From G963676655 sp963678305 (lineage in GTDB: Bacteria > Verrucomicrobiota > Lentisphaeria > Victivallales > Victivallaceae), in NCBI GenBank assembly GCA_963678305.2, contig CAXXVV010000005.1, positions 372,001 through 436,000 on the forward strand: a stretch of 64,000 bases of DNA, given 5' to 3'. The translations under genes and the position numbers were made by a program. The notes under the pieces were generated by a model, which saw only the letters and a list, made by a program, of their open reading frames with translations, had not been told where the DNA came from and made no database searches. This document shows positions 25,670 to 34,600 of this stretch, one piece after another (the first letter of the stretch is position 1; every line of letters begins with the position of its first letter).

Positions 25670-25779
25670 ATGGTTAAAAACACCAATAGATGGTTAAAAA
25701 CACCAACTAAAGCTTAATTTAGGCGGTGAAACGTGATTTGTCAATAGCTGCTTTGAATAAAGTTGGTGTTTTTAGCCAT
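25670..25779 (+). promoter_or_regulatory. Three upstream activator repeats of the psp-like promoter
   Basis: ATGGTTAAAAACACCAA occurs at 25670-25686 and again at 25690-25706, exactly 20 bases apart (about two helical turns). An inverted copy with one change (TTGGTGTTTTTAGCCAT) is at 25763-25779. They lie roughly 80 to 190 bases upstream of the -24/-12 promoter, the usual distance for enhancer sites of sigma-54 activators. The likely binder is the divergent PspF-like protein (inference). Confidence 0.7.
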
Positions 25780-25856
25780 ATTGCTGTTTTTTGAATAAAT
25801 CAGTTATTTTTGCATAGTGTATTGATAGTTAATTTCTTATGTCTGATGCTTGCTTT

Positions 25857-25873
25857 TTGGCACGGCTTATGCT
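25857..25873 (+). promoter_or_regulatory. Sigma-54 (-24/-12) promoter of the psp-like operon
   Basis: TTGGCACGGCTTATGCT gives the conserved GG at 25859-25860 and GC at 25871-25872 with exactly ten bases between them, matching the TGGCACG-N4-TTGCW consensus at all but one key base. Transcription should start about a dozen bases downstream, near 25884, some 30 bases ahead of the first gene. Confidence 0.85.
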
Positions 25874-25915
25874 TTTAAAAATACAAAACCTTATTTATGG
25901 ATTGAGGAATAAAAA

Positions 25916-26245
25916 ATGACGGATGAATTTGACAAATATTGGAAAGACCGGAATAACTGGAAGTTCGGGATCTTTTATAATTGCCTTATGGATCCGAGAG
26001 TAATTGTTCCGAAACGGCCGAAATGGATGGGGCGGACCCTGAATTTTGCCCACGGAGAAGCTTATGTGGTGTTGTTTGCGACGCTGTTTGTCGCGCTTAT
26101 TCCGATAATTATCGGCACCATTTTCGGCATAACCGGAAGTACGGCCTGGTTGATTGCATATTTTGTATTGATGATAGGGGTAGTGGTTTTTTATTATTCA
26201 ACGGAACTGCGGGTTGATAAACCTGATCGGAGGAATGAAAAATGA
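25916..26245 (+). CDS. Small two-helix membrane protein of the psp-like operon
   Basis: The 109-residue product has a hydrophilic N-terminal 50 residues (MTDEFDKYWKDRNNWKFGIFYNCL...) and then two adjacent membrane helices ('YVVLFATLFVALIPIIIGTIFGI' and 'AWLIAYFVLMIGVVVFYYST') with a basic end. It is the first gene after the sigma-54 promoter; AGGAA precedes the ATG. Its stop overlaps the pspA start (ATGA), so the two are co-translated. It is not recognisably PspB or PspC, but its place and size suggest a membrane partner that could recruit or sense through PspA. That role is inference. Confidence 0.7.
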   Translation: MTDEFDKYWKDRNNWKFGIFYNCLMDPRVIVPKRPKWMGRTLNFAHGEAYVVLFATLFVALIPIIIGTIFGITGSTAWLIAYFVLMIGVVVFYYSTELRVDKPDRRNEK

Positions 26246-26949
26246 AACTCATGCAAAGAATTAAACGTCTGTTGAGCGCGAGACTCAATGATCTGATTGA
26301 CAAAGCCGAAGAACCTGAAGCGATGCTGAATCAGGCGATTCGGGAAATCGATGCCGGAATCATGGAACTGCGCGGGGAAACCGCCGCGGCCATGGCCGCG
26401 CAAAAACTCAGTGAAAAACATGTCGCACGAACTGAAGCGGAAATTGAAAGCTGGTTGAAAAACGCCAAAATGGCGGTTGAGAACAAGGACGACGACCTGG
26501 CGGTCAGAGCGCTTGAACGCAAACAGGTTCTGGTCGAAAAACTGGAACTTTACAAACAGCAGTTGGCGGAAGAAAAGGCTCTGGCGGCAAAACTGAAAAG
26601 CCAACTTATTCAATTGGAGGATAAGGCTCAGGAAGCCCGCGGGAAGCGGGAACTTATCCTGACTAAAAAACGTGCGGCCGATTCGCGTCAGAAACTGGCG
26701 TCATCGGTGGAATCTTTCGATCTGCGGGCCCGGGGAGTCTGCAGTTCGGCCGACCAGATCATCAGCGGCTTTGACTCGTTTGATCGCTTTGAGGAGCAGA
26801 TCGAGCGCAGTCACGCTGAAGCCGAAGCCAGGCTTGAACTGGCTGAAGAGCTGTCATCGACTGATCTGGATCGGCATTTTTCTGAACTCAAAGGCAGCCG
26901 GGCCGTCCGTGACGAACTGGAGGAACTCAAGAAAAAGGCCGGGATCTGA
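26242..26949 (+). CDS. pspA: Phage shock protein A (PspA/IM30 family)
   Basis: The 235-residue product is predicted almost entirely helical and coiled-coil. It opens with the amphipathic MKLMQRIKRLLSARLNDLIDKAEEPEAMLNQAIREIDAGI, the canonical PspA start in which Glu-Pro-Glu and the NQAIREI pattern are conserved. Long heptad-rich helices follow to the end, with the length typical of the family (about 220-240). PspA is an ESCRT-III-like protein that coats stressed inner membrane and, in enterobacteria, holds PspF inactive. A strong GGAGGAATG precedes the start. Gene order activator / promoter / small membrane protein / pspA supports an authentic stress module. Confidence 0.93.
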   Translation: MKLMQRIKRLLSARLNDLIDKAEEPEAMLNQAIREIDAGIMELRGETAAAMAAQKLSEKHVARTEAEIESWLKNAKMAVENKDDDLAVRALERKQVLVEKLELYKQQLAEEKALAAKLKSQLIQLEDKAQEARGKRELILTKKRAADSRQKLASSVESFDLRARGVCSSADQIISGFDSFDRFEEQIERSHAEAEARLELAEELSSTDLDRHFSELKGSRAVRDELEELKKKAGI

Positions 26950-27041
26950 CGGTTTGCAAATAACGTGAGGGTTCGCAACTCAATGAAATAATGTCTTGAA
27001 ATGCGGAAACGTTATGGTATGTTATCAGCTATAAAAAAATT

Positions 27042-27202
27042 AGGAGCCATTCAGAAATAACCTTTTCATTTGCCCGGTTCCCGTGAAAGCTTTTGGTGCC
27101 GCCGGTTCGTTACATACTTGAGGGTATGCTCCTTGCCGGCCTCCCCAAAATCGAATCACGATCTTTCCGGCAAATTTGCAAGTTAATTTCTTTAGGGCTC
27201 CT
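27042..27202. repeat. 161-bp MITE-like/structured element, copy B
   Basis: Starts AGGAGCCATTCAGAAATAAC and ends AATTTCTTTAGGGCTCCT, inverted-repeat ends shared with copy A at 4901-5062 (opposite orientation). The internal hairpin is GCCGG...CATACT-TGAG-GGTATG...CCGGC. Compared with copy A, a G-C pair has become C-G and an A-T pair has become G-C, while the unpaired TCGTTA and CTCCTT sides stay nearly the same. It sits inside the psp-like operon between pspA and the zinc-ribbon gene. Confidence 0.75.
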
Positions 27203-27229
27203 TAGCGATAATAAACATCAGGAAAATAT

Positions 27230-28081
27230 ATGGAATCATCAGTCAATAACAACGCTAAACCGGAGTACACGCTTAGTGAGACTTCGCAGAATTTGATTGA
27301 AAACCTTGCCGCGCAACTGGCGGAACGCAACCGCGGGATTATTACCGTCAACCATCTGGCGCCGTTTCTACCGGTTTCCCTGCGTCTGCTGCGTGCTTCG
27401 CTCGATTCGATGGTTGACGGGCAGGCGGTGCTTTTTGACGATACAAGTTTGTTTCCTGAATACCATTTTACCGCTTTTCTGAACAAAGAGCCGAAGGCCG
27501 GTTCCCCGGCTCCCGCCAAGTGCATTTGCTGCGGCGTTGAAATGACGGGGCAGGGCAATATAGCCTGTCCCAAGTGTTTTAATATCTGCAAAAAGGATTT
27601 AAATATACTGGCGGAGCGTAACGGCTGGCCGGCCCGGGCGGTTTATGAACATGAAATATTGTACCTGGCTGCGAATATGGATGCGCCGGTCAGTCTGGCC
27701 GCACTTGCCGGTCATTCGAATTACACGCTGGGCAGCATGCGCAAAAAACTGGAACGGCTGTGCCTGGAACGCTTTGCATTACAGCAGCTTGATGACGAAA
27801 AAGGCCTGGTTGTCTATTCTTTTCCGGAAATAAAGTATCCTGAAACCGCGTATAAGCGATCAATGGACCTGATTCGTTCCTATCCGGCGGCGGAAAGCGA
27901 AGAGGTCGAGACCAAGATGGTGAAGATCCTTATTATGCTGGTTGGATTGATTGTGGCGCTCTTCATGTCCAGCTTTTTTCTGCGGGTGCCGTTTCCGATC
28001 GGGATGGCATTATTGCTGATAATTGGTCCGATATGGGCCTGGTGCATTTGGCGGTCAAAGCTGAAAGCAAAGGAGTTGTAA
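27230..28081 (+). CDS. Zinc-ribbon protein with two C-terminal membrane helices
   Basis: The 283-residue product has a cytoplasmic N-terminal part. A zinc ribbon is formed by C98-x2-C101 and C113-x2-C116 (CICC...CPKC). Winged-helix-like segments appear on both sides ('IITVNHLAPFLPVSLRLLRASLDSMVDGQAVLFDD' and 'VSLAALAGHSNYTLGSMRKKLERLCLERFALQQLDDEKGLVVY'). Two membrane helices end it ('ILIMLVGLIVALFMSSFFL', 'IGMALLLIIGPIWAWCIW'). No known family is recognised. It belongs to the psp-like operon by order, although the repeat element interrupts it from pspA. It might be a membrane-tethered sensor or adaptor (inference). Confidence 0.65.
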   Translation: MESSVNNNAKPEYTLSETSQNLIENLAAQLAERNRGIITVNHLAPFLPVSLRLLRASLDSMVDGQAVLFDDTSLFPEYHFTAFLNKEPKAGSPAPAKCICCGVEMTGQGNIACPKCFNICKKDLNILAERNGWPARAVYEHEILYLAANMDAPVSLAALAGHSNYTLGSMRKKLERLCLERFALQQLDDEKGLVVYSFPEIKYPETAYKRSMDLIRSYPAAESEEVETKMVKILIMLVGLIVALFMSSFFLRVPFPIGMALLLIIGPIWAWCIWRSKLKAKEL

Positions 28082-28216
28082 GTCCACTGTCCACAGTCAA
28101 CAGGAAGAACGTGGAAATGATGGATTCATGAAGATATGAAAAACATTGGAATATGGCGCAATAAATCTGCAGACGACGGCTTGCAGCTTCGGAAGTTTTA
28201 CTGTGAACTGTGGACT
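28081..28216. repeat. Imperfect 17-bp inverted repeat in the psp-like operon
   Basis: AGTCCACTGTCCACAGT (28081-28097) is matched by ACTGTGAACTGTGGACT (28200-28216), complementary at 14 of 17 positions and about 100 bases apart, filling the gap between the zinc-ribbon gene and the first SPFH gene. Similar TGTGGACTGT strings recur in intergenic repeats of many genomes; its role here is unknown. Confidence 0.5.
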
Positions 28217-28248
28217 GTAGACTGCTAACTAAAAAGAAGGAGGACGTT

Positions 28249-29382
28249 ATGAACATGAAGTCGAATTTTACCAAGCAGCCCGGATCGTATGATCAGGGAG
28301 CCGGAGGCCATGCGGTGCGTAAGGCTATGAACGGAGTCTTTATCTGGGCGCTGGCGGCATTGGTTGTAATTTTATTATTCGGTTTTACCACTTTTAAGAT
28401 TTACCGGGTTAGCGGTGAACAAGTTGGTATTCTTCTCAATAAACGTACCGGTCGTATGAAAGAGATTACCGCCGGGTCCGGTTTCTACAATGGATTGACT
28501 AATTCATTTTACGTGATTGACAAAACCCTGCAAACGTTAAAAATGATTGATCCGGATCAGGGGAAGCCGAATTCCGAACTTAAAATAAAGACCATTGATG
28601 GCTCGGATGTCTATGTTCCATTAATCGTTCAATTCAAAATGGAGTCGTCAAAAGCGATAGATGTGATTAATACTTCCGGACCAGGTAATGAATATAAAGA
28701 TAAATGGGCCCGGGATTATGTCCGGTCAATCTGCCGTAATCATCTGGGTGAACTGTCAACCGAGGAGTTCTATGATTCAGTTGAACGACAGAAAAAAATA
28801 ATCGCGGCAAAGAAAGACATCAATGCCAAGCTGGCTCAGTTCGGGATTTCAATCGACAGCATTGTCCCCCAGAAACCGCGTTTTTATAAAGAATATGAAG
28901 AAATGATCAAAAAGAAAAAGCTGGCCGACCAGGCCGTACTCGAAGAACAGTCCAAGGCCAATGCCGCGAAACAGCGCCAGCATACCGAGGTAGTTCAGAC
29001 TACCAACAAGAAGAATGTCGCGGTTGAACAGTTTGAAGGTAAAATGAAAGAAAAAGTAATTGCCGCAAAAGCTCAGAGTGATAAGGCCAGGAAAGACGCT
29101 GAAGCGTATTACGATAAAATAACCATTGGTTCACAAGCGCAATTATATGAGAATCAGAAGAAAGCCGAAGCTATTCTGGCGCAAAAAAGAGCTGAAGCCA
29201 AAGGTATTGAGGCCATGAAAGAAGCGCTGGAAGGTGAGGGTGGAATTAATATGGTTAAACTGGAATATGCCAAAAAGTTGAAAAATATAACGTTTTCCGG
29301 TCGGCCTTACGCGGTGGATTCGGAGGTCAGAAAATTTGAACTGTCACCGATGCGTGATTCAACCGCCGGTAAGGTCAAATAA
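28249..29382 (+). CDS. SPFH/band 7 (prohibitin-like) membrane protein 1
   Basis: The product is 377 residues from the ATG after GGAGGA at a spacing of 4. One N-terminal membrane helix (FIWALAALVVILLFGFTTF) leads into an SPFH domain ('YRVSGEQVGILLNKRTGRMKEITAGSGFYNGLTNSFYVIDKTLQTL...VPLIVQFKMESSKAIDVI...VRSICRNHLGELSTEEFYDSVERQKKI'). A long Ala/Lys/Glu-rich coiled coil follows ('AVLEEQSKANAAKQRQHTEVV...AEAILAQKRAEAKGIEAM'). Such proteins form large ring assemblies on the membrane and scaffold proteases or PspA-type proteins. It starts a tight pair with the next SPFH gene (11-base gap). Confidence 0.88.
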   Translation: MNMKSNFTKQPGSYDQGAGGHAVRKAMNGVFIWALAALVVILLFGFTTFKIYRVSGEQVGILLNKRTGRMKEITAGSGFYNGLTNSFYVIDKTLQTLKMIDPDQGKPNSELKIKTIDGSDVYVPLIVQFKMESSKAIDVINTSGPGNEYKDKWARDYVRSICRNHLGELSTEEFYDSVERQKKIIAAKKDINAKLAQFGISIDSIVPQKPRFYKEYEEMIKKKKLADQAVLEEQSKANAAKQRQHTEVVQTTNKKNVAVEQFEGKMKEKVIAAKAQSDKARKDAEAYYDKITIGSQAQLYENQKKAEAILAQKRAEAKGIEAMKEALEGEGGINMVKLEYAKKLKNITFSGRPYAVDSEVRKFELSPMRDSTAGKVK

Positions 29383-29393
29383 GGAGGATTGTC

Positions 29394-30470
29394 ATGAAAT
29401 ACGTAAAAATTGTTTCTATATTGATCATTGTCGCAATTGTCGGTTTCTGGTTTCTGCTGAGTACTATGGTTATATTTATCCCGGTCGGCCAGGTCGGGGT
29501 GTTGACCCGGGAATACGCGATCACCGGAAAACGCGGGGTTGTAGAGGAAGATTTCGGCCCCGGCTGGCATCTGAACCTTGGTCCACTGCATACGTGGACG
29601 AAATTTGATTCAACCGTCCAGTCGCTTGAGATGACGCGTAACGCGAATTACGGTGACCGCAAGAGACGGGATGATGTGGAAGTGCAATCCGCCGATGGTT
29701 ATGCCGTTTCAGTCGATGTTACGGTTAAATACCGGATTATCAAGGGTAATGCGTATAAATTGTTTCAGGATACCGGAAGCGGGATCAAATATAAAACAAT
29801 TGTTCGGACCGAGGCTAATGATGCCTGTATTGCGCTGTTTGGAGAAATGAAGACAGAGGACTTTTACAACCCGGAACAACGCCGTACAAAAGCGGATGAG
29901 GTCCAGGAACGGCTTCGAAAGTCGCTTGAGGATAATTACCTGGAGGTTGTCGATGTCCTGATCAAGAGCGTGCAGTTCGATCCTGAATATGAAAAGAAAA
30001 TTCAGCGTAAGAAACTTGCGGATCAGGAGGTTCAGTTGAATATTTCTATGGCTAAAGCCGAGGAAATGAGCGGTAAGACCCAGGTTATCGTGGCGGAAAC
30101 CGCCAAGATGCTGGCGATTATCAGGCAGGAACAGGAAGCTGAACTGATTAAGATGGAAGCTTCCGCCAATCGTGAGATCGCCACGATCAAAGCCGAGTAT
30201 GAACGTTTCGCCACTGAGAAAAGAGCGGATGCTGATTTGCTGGCCGCGCAAAATAACGCCAAAGGGCAGCTGTTGGTTAAAACGGCTGAAGCCGAAGGTG
30301 AAAAACTGCGCAATAAAGCGATGCGCGGGGTTGGCGGCAGTACCATCGTTGCGCTTGAAGCGGCTCGTAATCTGAATCTCGACGATATGGTCATATCAAC
30401 AATGAACGTCGATTTGCTGGATCTTGACGCGATGGCGAAAAAACTCGGAGCCAAACCGGTAAAAAAATAA
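29394..30470 (+). CDS. SPFH/band 7 (prohibitin-like) membrane protein 2
   Basis: The 358-residue paralogue of the preceding gene. It has an N-terminal membrane anchor (IVSILIIVAIVGFWFLLSTMVIFI), an SPFH domain ('VGQVGVLTREYAITGKRGVVEEDFGPGWHLNLGPLHTWTKFDSTVQSLEM...AVSVDVTVKYRIIKGNAYKLF...IVRTEANDACIALFGEMKTEDFY') and an Ala/Glu-rich coiled coil over the last 150 residues. It is closer to the classical prohibitin/HflK type than its neighbour. Two adjacent, different SPFH proteins suggest a hetero-oligomeric ring like HflK/HflC. A GGAGG site precedes the ATG. Membership in the Psp-like operon is inferred from orientation and spacing. Confidence 0.9.
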   Translation: MKYVKIVSILIIVAIVGFWFLLSTMVIFIPVGQVGVLTREYAITGKRGVVEEDFGPGWHLNLGPLHTWTKFDSTVQSLEMTRNANYGDRKRRDDVEVQSADGYAVSVDVTVKYRIIKGNAYKLFQDTGSGIKYKTIVRTEANDACIALFGEMKTEDFYNPEQRRTKADEVQERLRKSLEDNYLEVVDVLIKSVQFDPEYEKKIQRKKLADQEVQLNISMAKAEEMSGKTQVIVAETAKMLAIIRQEQEAELIKMEASANREIATIKAEYERFATEKRADADLLAAQNNAKGQLLVKTAEAEGEKLRNKAMRGVGGSTIVALEAARNLNLDDMVISTMNVDLLDLDAMAKKLGAKPVKK

Positions 30471-30538
30471 GACACCGACCTGTGTGGGTATGATATCCTC
30501 ACAGGTGATTTAAAATAAACAAAAAAAAGGGGGAAATT

Positions 30539-31105
30539 ATGCGTAAATTAGCGACAATCGTAATTGCGGGGCTGGTTGCTTGTGGCGCTGTCGCCAATGA
30601 TGTAAAGCCAAAGGAAGTCAAGGCTCCAAGTAAAGAGGAAATGGCTCAACGCCGTAAGTTGGCGGCTGAGTTCATGGATACAATGAAGCTGGATAAACAG
30701 ATTAAAGCCACTTTTAAAATGGTTCGTCAGAATCAAGCTTATATGCTCAAGAGATTGTTGAAAAATGACAAGCAGATAAAAGATGCTGATAAATTTCAGG
30801 ACAAGATGATGAACATAGTTGAGCAGGAGTTTTCAGCCAAAAAACTGATGCCGATTTTTGTTGATTCTTACGCTTCTGTTTATACTTCCGATGAATTGCG
30901 GGCCTTGATTAAATTCTTTTCCAGTCCGATGGGGCAGGCATTTATTGAAAAATCTCCGGAAGTCAATAAAATAGCTATGCTGAAAATGCGTTCGATCATG
31001 CTCGATATGGCGAACCGCATCAAAAAAGAAGCCGAAAAATACAAAAAAGAAGCGATCAAAAGCGCTAAAGAAACTTCTGAGTCACAGGACGATCAGATGA
31101 TGTAA
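30539..31105 (+). CDS. Secreted DUF2059 protein
   Basis: The 188-residue product has a signal peptide (MRKLATIVIAGLVACGAVA). The DUF2059 domain reads 'AAEFMDTMKLDKQIKATFKMVRQNQ...FVDSYASVYTSDELRALIKFFSSPMGQAFIEKSPEVNKIAM', a pattern of helical periplasmic proteins of unknown role. A Lys/Glu-rich helical tail follows. GGGGGAAATT lies just before the ATG. It is the last gene before a strong terminator, so it closes the stress operon. A periplasmic partner or sensor is a reasonable guess. Confidence 0.82.
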   Translation: MRKLATIVIAGLVACGAVANDVKPKEVKAPSKEEMAQRRKLAAEFMDTMKLDKQIKATFKMVRQNQAYMLKRLLKNDKQIKDADKFQDKMMNIVEQEFSAKKLMPIFVDSYASVYTSDELRALIKFFSSPMGQAFIEKSPEVNKIAMLKMRSIMLDMANRIKKEAEKYKKEAIKSAKETSESQDDQMM

Positions 31106-31130
31106 TAAAGGATAGAGCAGAAAATAAATT

Positions 31131-31164
31131 AAAACTTCCCGATACGTGCCGGGAAGTTTTTTTT
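31131..31164 (+). terminator. Rho-independent terminator of the psp-like operon
   Basis: An 11-base perfect stem (AAAACTTCCCG at 31131-31141 and CGGGAAGTTTT at 31150-31160) around an 8-base loop, directly followed by more T. It lies 25 bases after the DUF2059 stop. Confidence 0.9.
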
Positions 31165-31606
31165 ATTTTGAAGCGGTCGTATGTTTGAGTATGACATGAA
31201 AAAATAACAGCAATTATAATATCCTCGTTATCAGCATTAAACGTTTATAGTACTGCCTATTGTATAAAAACAGTAAAATTTTGCTGAATATCGCAAAGAT
31301 TATCAGTGCTAATTCCGTCAAAAAGTTAAATATATTTTTTATTCTGGTGGATTATATCGTTGTTTACCTTTAAATTGTCAGGGAAACGATGATATAGCTA
31401 TGCAGTCAAGTCGTGTGAGAGGTAATTGATCCGTCACGGAAAACACTGTAAGTTGTGGGCCATGAAGTGTGGAGCGGCGCCGAAACAAGTTGTTTTTTCA
31501 ACTTAAGCTGAAAAATTAAATGCTTTTCGGGAATTTTTTGCAGAGATGTGCCGTTATGGGAGAATTATTGTTTCGCGATCACATAAATTGAAACGGAAGG
31601 ATTAAT
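31165..31606. other. AT-rich intergenic stretch with degraded dispersed repeat
   Basis: No gene is seen. A remnant of the TTTTCAGCT palindrome (TTTTTTCAACTTAAGCTGAAAA, about 31494-31515) is followed by ATTAAATGCTTTT, as in copies 1 and 4. The promoter for the large exported-protein pair must be here but is not distinct. AAGGA precedes the ATG at 31607 by 5 bases. Confidence 0.45.
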
Positions 31607-34600
31607 ATGCCTGTTTTTGAAGAAGCAGATCACAAGGCGATAATCCCGAAATATGGGAATATATCAATAAAGATTTTTACAGCAATATCATTGTATATTA
31701 TAATCGTTGGACTTAACGCGGCGGATGAAACGTTCCCGCCCGAAAAAGATATTGGTCCGCTGCAAAAAAAAGAAATATATTATTCAACCAGGATCAACGA
31801 ACCTTCTGACAAGGGAAAGTACCTGATATCGATCAAGCCGACCCCTGAAAACGGCTCACGCGGGGCTGAATCCTTAGTTGAATACAAGTTCGTTATATAC
31901 GGCGGGATTCCGGATGGAGTAAAGGGTCCGGTGCGTCTGAAGATATACAAATCCAACTCATCATACGGGCCTTATCAACTGGTATATGACAGGTTATCAG
32001 CGGTAAAACATATTGATATCAAGCCGGTCAAAGTTGAGATTCCTGATTTTCTCAAGGAGCGTTCTGAGGAATTTCAAAAAAAATATATTGAAATACAAAA
32101 GAAACTGGCAGAGAGAAATTCTCCTTACTGGGGCATCCCGAAAAATCACGGGACATTTATATATCAGGACCGTTTGCAATTCAGTAAAAAAAATCCGGAG
32201 ATAATTTATTACCGGATGTTCTTGTGTAAAGCGGACGGGACAGTTCTTAAAGCCGGAGATATGTACAAATATGCCCGCATCAGGAGTTTTGTACGTCGGA
32301 TGACCCGATCCGTCACTAGACAAACGTTGCCCTATCCGCGGAGATACGCTCAACCTTCCAGCCGTTTTTTTCCCCGGAAACCCCGGTCAAGATTACCCGG
32401 GTCAGCTTTTTCAGGCAGATTTGAGAGCTGTGTAATATATCCTACCCTGGTCGGAACGCAGTGTAAGTTACAATTCTATTCATATAAACCCGACGACTTA
32501 AGAATCACCGGTTTTTCCATTGACGGCATTGAATATCCTCCGGTTTTCAATTATAAAAAAGCTAATTTCGGATTACAGCCCGGAGGTGGAATGCTTATAA
32601 GTCTTCCAGGTATGAGTAGTCGGAAATCGTACTCGGGGACTTATATTAACGGGAAAAAAGTGCGGATATATAATAAAAGTATGTTTTTAAATTATCCGTT
32701 CGGAGGAAATGCCAAATTGCAATTTGAATATCTTACTTCGAAAGGAAAGTATAAGAAAGCGGAATTTGATTTTTATATTCCACCCTCTCCGCCGGAACTG
32801 AATATAAGTTGCGATGCATCGAAAAACAATGTCTTGATACAATGGGATAATGCAAAAAATTTCTTTGATCGTACTAAAGTGCTTGAGGTGCCGGCGTTGG
32901 TGTTGACTCGCAATCACACCAGGATTGCAGATTTGGACTTTGTAAAGCAGAACCGGTATCAGGACCGCGGGGTGCCAGAAGGAACGGCGTTGAGATATTC
33001 GGCTGAATTTTACGGCGGAGCGTATAACAGTTCCCGCTGGACTCCGGAAAAGGGGACCGAAACAATCAAGGTTCAGTTTTCGTACTTAATGGGGCAATCG
33101 AATGACAAATCAAGATATATTGTGATTCCTGCCGGGAATGTTGAACCGCGACCGGTGCGCATTGAGCTTGCAAAAACTTCTTTGTGCTTTGAAAATACCG
33201 GGGTAAGTGCCGCAAAGATGTTGAATTTGACAACCGGTTTGCTGGAGCGTGAAAAGGATATGGTTTTATATGACCGGGCATCACGGGATTATATAATTGA
33301 TACCAAGTATTTCGCGTTGTCGGATGAATTAAAAAAACAATTTTTGATAAAAGAATCCGATTACACTATTCTCCTTAAAGATTATTCCAGAGATGACGGC
33401 AACGGTCTTGAGCTATGGTTGTTTAAAAAAACGTTGCCTGACCGGAACAGAAGAACTGACACCCTGTTCTGGAAGATTGCCGAACTGCCGATCGGGGCTG
33501 CAAATGCCGAATACGAGAAAGCCGGACAAAGGATGATTGCAAAAATACGCGAAACGCTTGATTTTATTTCCGGTCCGGATAAAAGAAAGAAAAATATAAT
33601 CCCGAAAAACCTGATTTGTCCTGCTCTGACCCCGGTCAACCAAGTGGTCCCGGTCTGGAATATTGACGCTATCAGTGAAAGTCTCTTTCTGGTGCTTGGA
33701 GAAAAAAACGAGTCCATCAAGATCCTGTCAAAAACCGACTGGGACATAATTTTCAAAGAAAGAATTTCCCGCAATGACAAAGGATACAGCAAAATTGACA
33801 ATATAATACGGGAGATATTGCTTAGAGGAAGGACCTGGATTGACTCGGATGGAGGACGAAAGTACTATTTCAGCCTTTGTGATGCGTTTACGGGAGAGAT
33901 TATCGGCAGCAGGATCGTTTCCGGGGATATCAGGATGGTTGCCCAGGAGGTTGCAACCTGGATTTCCGGAGCCAGGCTGAGTGAAGACTTGAAACTTGAG
34001 ATACGTGCCGATAGGTCGCCGCATACCGGTTTCAGGATGTTTCATGAAAGACGATGGGAGCCTGGGCCGGAATTTATAAAAAATTTTGCTCCCACTTTAA
34101 TGTTATTAAGTTCATTTGGGAAACAAAAACCATCGGCTCAAAACTTGAGGGTGAAACCCGACAAAAACTCCGGTCAGGATTTTTATGCGCTTGTGAAGAG
34201 GCAATGGAAAGACGGCTACAGGAAAAGAGCTATTGAAATGCTGGAAGACAGATTGAAACAGGAGACAACCATGAAAACCTGTAAACTCCTGTGCGAGTAT
34301 TTGAAAATAGAAAAGAAATATAAAAGATTGCTGGAAATCTACAATGTAATGATTAGCATGGATGATTGTCCGGTGTCGGTATATGACTCATATAACCGGG
34401 TCAGGAACGCTGCAAAAAGCGGATCGATTGCCGCTATTGAAAAAGTCCCTGATAAACGCAGGAAATTTCCGCGGATTTATGGGAAAGAAACGTCTCTGAC
34501 CCATGAACGAATTGATTACTCCACTATCACCCGTCACGGGAAAAGCCAAAAATACAGAAATTCCTATGTGGCCCGGCCCGGCAATTATTTGGCTGAGTAT

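Noticed and set aside
26194..26613. Minus-strand frame over pspA
   Set aside because: Shadow of the pspA coiled coil; Phe/Arg-rich, typical of the reverse of Glu/Lys-rich helices.
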